Positions 62,361 through 64,000 of a DNA stretch of 64,000 nucleotides are shown here, piece by piece. The first letter of the stretch is position 1, and the number at the start of each line of letters is the position of its first letter. The translations under genes were made by a program, and so were the position numbers. This DNA is from Cardiocondyla obscurior (lineage: Eukaryota > Arthropoda > Insecta > Hymenoptera > Formicidae): positions 3,613,001-3,677,000 of the forward strand of contig NC_091879.1 of assembly GCF_019399895.1 (NCBI RefSeq), written 5' to 3'. The notes under the pieces were generated by a model. It made no database searches and was not told the origin of the DNA. It worked only from the letters and a program-made list of their open reading frames with translations.

Positions 62361-63579
62361 GTAAGTAAATCAGCAACATGCCGTCTGCCATAAATCACTC
62401 GATAGTAATTATCATAAAGAAATTGCAGCATTATATTATGCGTTAACTGCACTCGTACACATCAGGCCAACTGCAGTGGCTTCGAACGTACGACTCTGAC
62501 CGCATGTAGAAATATGCGCGCGCTACTATAACGATTTGAATTTAATATGAATCACGGAAGCATTGTGGCGTCGCGACGCCGCGACCTGCGCGATATCGTC
62601 AGTCTAAATGTGCTCGCCGTTCCGTACGTATTATCGTATGTTGCTAGAAGTCCGTTCCGATTCGATTTTTGTGCGGCGAAGAACCACGTTCTCGTGCTTT
62701 CCAATGTAAAACCACGAGATAAAACGCGCTTATCGCCGGCGTAAGTGACAACGAACACTGGCAAATCAATAGTAGAAATATTCCCACAAAATTCTCCGAG
62801 TATATTAATTCCCGCAGTTATTTTGCAAGCTGCAAATTATCTTTGCACGTCTCTGAACGTTTCGCGCAGAATGCAAATTAAATGTCGCGAGTTCTCGATT
62901 AATTTTCAAATAAACAGGCAGATTTAATTACGTGATTGTAGACAGTAAAACTTTGGATAATCTTCGAGAGCAAAATATTAAAAATATGCGCGTAACGTTT
63001 TCTTTTTTAGTTTTTCTTCTTTTTTTTCTTCGGCAATTTTTTGCCTTTCAAGGAAATTAAAGTAGTATTATAAGATCTCATAAGTAGGTCGAATTTTACC
63101 TTACTCGGTCACGCGGACAAGCCCACCAAATATCTACCTCTCGTGATCTTAATTCGTTCATATAAAACGACCATGCGCAACGTTATAGACAAAGCAAAAC
63201 ATTTATTTTACCCTACGTGGAAAGTTATTAATATTAAGTAACCTCGAGGAAAATTAAAATATCCACTGGATTATTAGTGAATTTATTTAATTTGATAAAT
63301 AATTCTATCATGAACACTCTACGGCACATTTCGATGTTTGTCTCTGAATACACACATACAATTACGTACCGTATGACTGTACCCACGCACTGATAAAAAC
63401 GCGATGTCACGACCCAGACGATTTACCTTTAAGTTCAAGGTCAGTCCACCTATCGAAACTATGAAACCGACACATGAATCAAACATCAAACAAGGTTTCT
63501 CTAACTTTCACCGTAACAACGTTAATATTAATATTTAATAGATTAAAAAAAAAAAAAAACAATTCTCTTTCGTTTCTAG
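62361..63579 (+). other. Putative 5' intron of the kinesin gene
   Basis: Runs from GTAAGT at 62,361 to the acceptor TTTCTAG at 63,579. It contains short chance ORFs (62,547-62,764) and nothing else recognised. Confidence 0.45.
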
Positions 63580-63651
63580 ATGTCCGAGTCCGTAAAAGTG
63601 GCGGTAAGATGTCGGCCTATATCCAGCAAAGAATTGCAACAGGGGTGTCAG
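63580..63651 (+). CDS. First coding exon of a kinesin-2 motor (KIF17/OSM-3-like), 3' partial
   Basis: The ATG follows directly on the acceptor CTAG. The exon encodes 24 residues, MSESVKVAVRCRPISSKELQ plus QGCQ, and ends at donor GTAATT with phase 0. SVKVAVRCRP is the first beta strand and RCRP nucleotide-contact motif of the kinesin motor domain. The preceding MSES and the KELQQGCQ tail match the kinesin-2 subfamily best, nearer KIF17/OSM-3 than the heterotrimeric KIF3A/KIF3B. Family knowledge: plus-end-directed ATPase motor, homodimeric in OSM-3, carrying intraflagellar-transport cargo along ciliary microtubules. The rest of the gene lies beyond the right edge, so subfamily rests on one exon. 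Confidence 0.85.
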
Positions 63652-64000
63652 GTAATTGTACTAATTAAATAACATTCTTACATATCTCAAAAACTCATCT
63701 TGCATATTTCGGTAACAGTTTAAAGAGATTATAAAAAAAAAATATTGAAAAAATCGTGAATAATTAAAAAAAAAGAACTAGAGTTTAAGAAGCTAAGTGT
63801 ATGTAATTATACCTGCATAACTAACGTAAAAATTGGATAATAAATGAGTGTATAGGACAATTTAATTTATCATAGAGTCTTGCTGTAAATATTTTATTCC
63901 GTAAGTGATAAATGTCCTCTGCGTTTATCGATAGGCCAGTTCTTATCTTATTTATGTGCGAGAATCGTTAACATTAAAACGGCGAGGAATTTAATATTTC
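63652..64000 (+). other. Start of kinesin intron 1 of the coding region
   Basis: AT-rich intronic sequence from GTAATT at 63,652 to the window edge; no second exon appears before base 64,000. Confidence 0.7.

Noticed and set aside
1..64000. tRNA, rRNA, CRISPR arrays and intact transposons
   Set aside because: I looked by eye for T-loop motifs, long terminal or inverted repeats with transposase-like ORFs and regular spacer arrays and found none convincing; a covariance-model and repeat-library search would be needed to exclude small or degraded cases.

Overview
The window is eukaryotic and almost certainly insect, most likely a hymenopteran of the ant type. Evidence: short coding exons with GT-AG introns, very AT-rich non-coding DNA with CpG-rich islands, an insect gustatory receptor, and a nuclear receptor that reads best as the insect NR2E3 orthologue Hr51/unfulfilled. 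The species cannot be named from the sequence. No prokaryotic features, CRISPR array, rRNA, convincing tRNA or intact transposon was seen.

Layout. 1-131 is the last exon of a plus-strand gene, possibly an NMP/adenylate-kinase-like protein. 2.2-4.1 kb is a CpG-rich block that looks like promoter and 5' UTR. 4,146-21,505 (+) is a complete eight-exon Hr51 gene (561 aa) with 0.1-4.6 kb introns. Its fourth intron holds a complete two-exon gene on the opposite strand, the centrosomal leucine-rich-repeat protein CEP78 (17,397-19,593, minus). 21.5-29.6 kb is non-coding apart from a GC-rich island at 24.1-24.7 kb and a 159-codon stop-free minus frame at 26.4-26.9 kb. 29,616-31,626 (+) is a seven-exon gustatory receptor (396 aa).

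32.1-33.6 kb holds a possible spliced transcript whose first exon and following intron are tandemly duplicated (offset 379 bp). 33.6-53.0 kb is a gene-poor stretch with a purine-rich GC island at 43.5-44.1 kb. 53,078-56,206 (+) is a five-exon gene for a 294-aa secreted precursor with dibasic sites, probably a neuropeptide-like prohormone. 56.2-61 kb is AT-rich and contains a strong 102-nt hairpin at 59,579-59,680. 60,987-61,876 (minus) carries pieces of what looks like a decaying gene with an intact two-exon 3' end. It faces away from a kinesin-2 (KIF17/OSM-3-like) gene whose first coding exon is 63,580-63,651 and which runs off the right edge.

The genes do not form an operon or one pathway. 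Hr51, the peptide precursor and the gustatory receptor fit neural or sensory roles, while CEP78 and the kinesin fit centriole and cilium roles; this grouping is inference only. Exon borders were set by reading phase and splice consensus and have no transcript support here.
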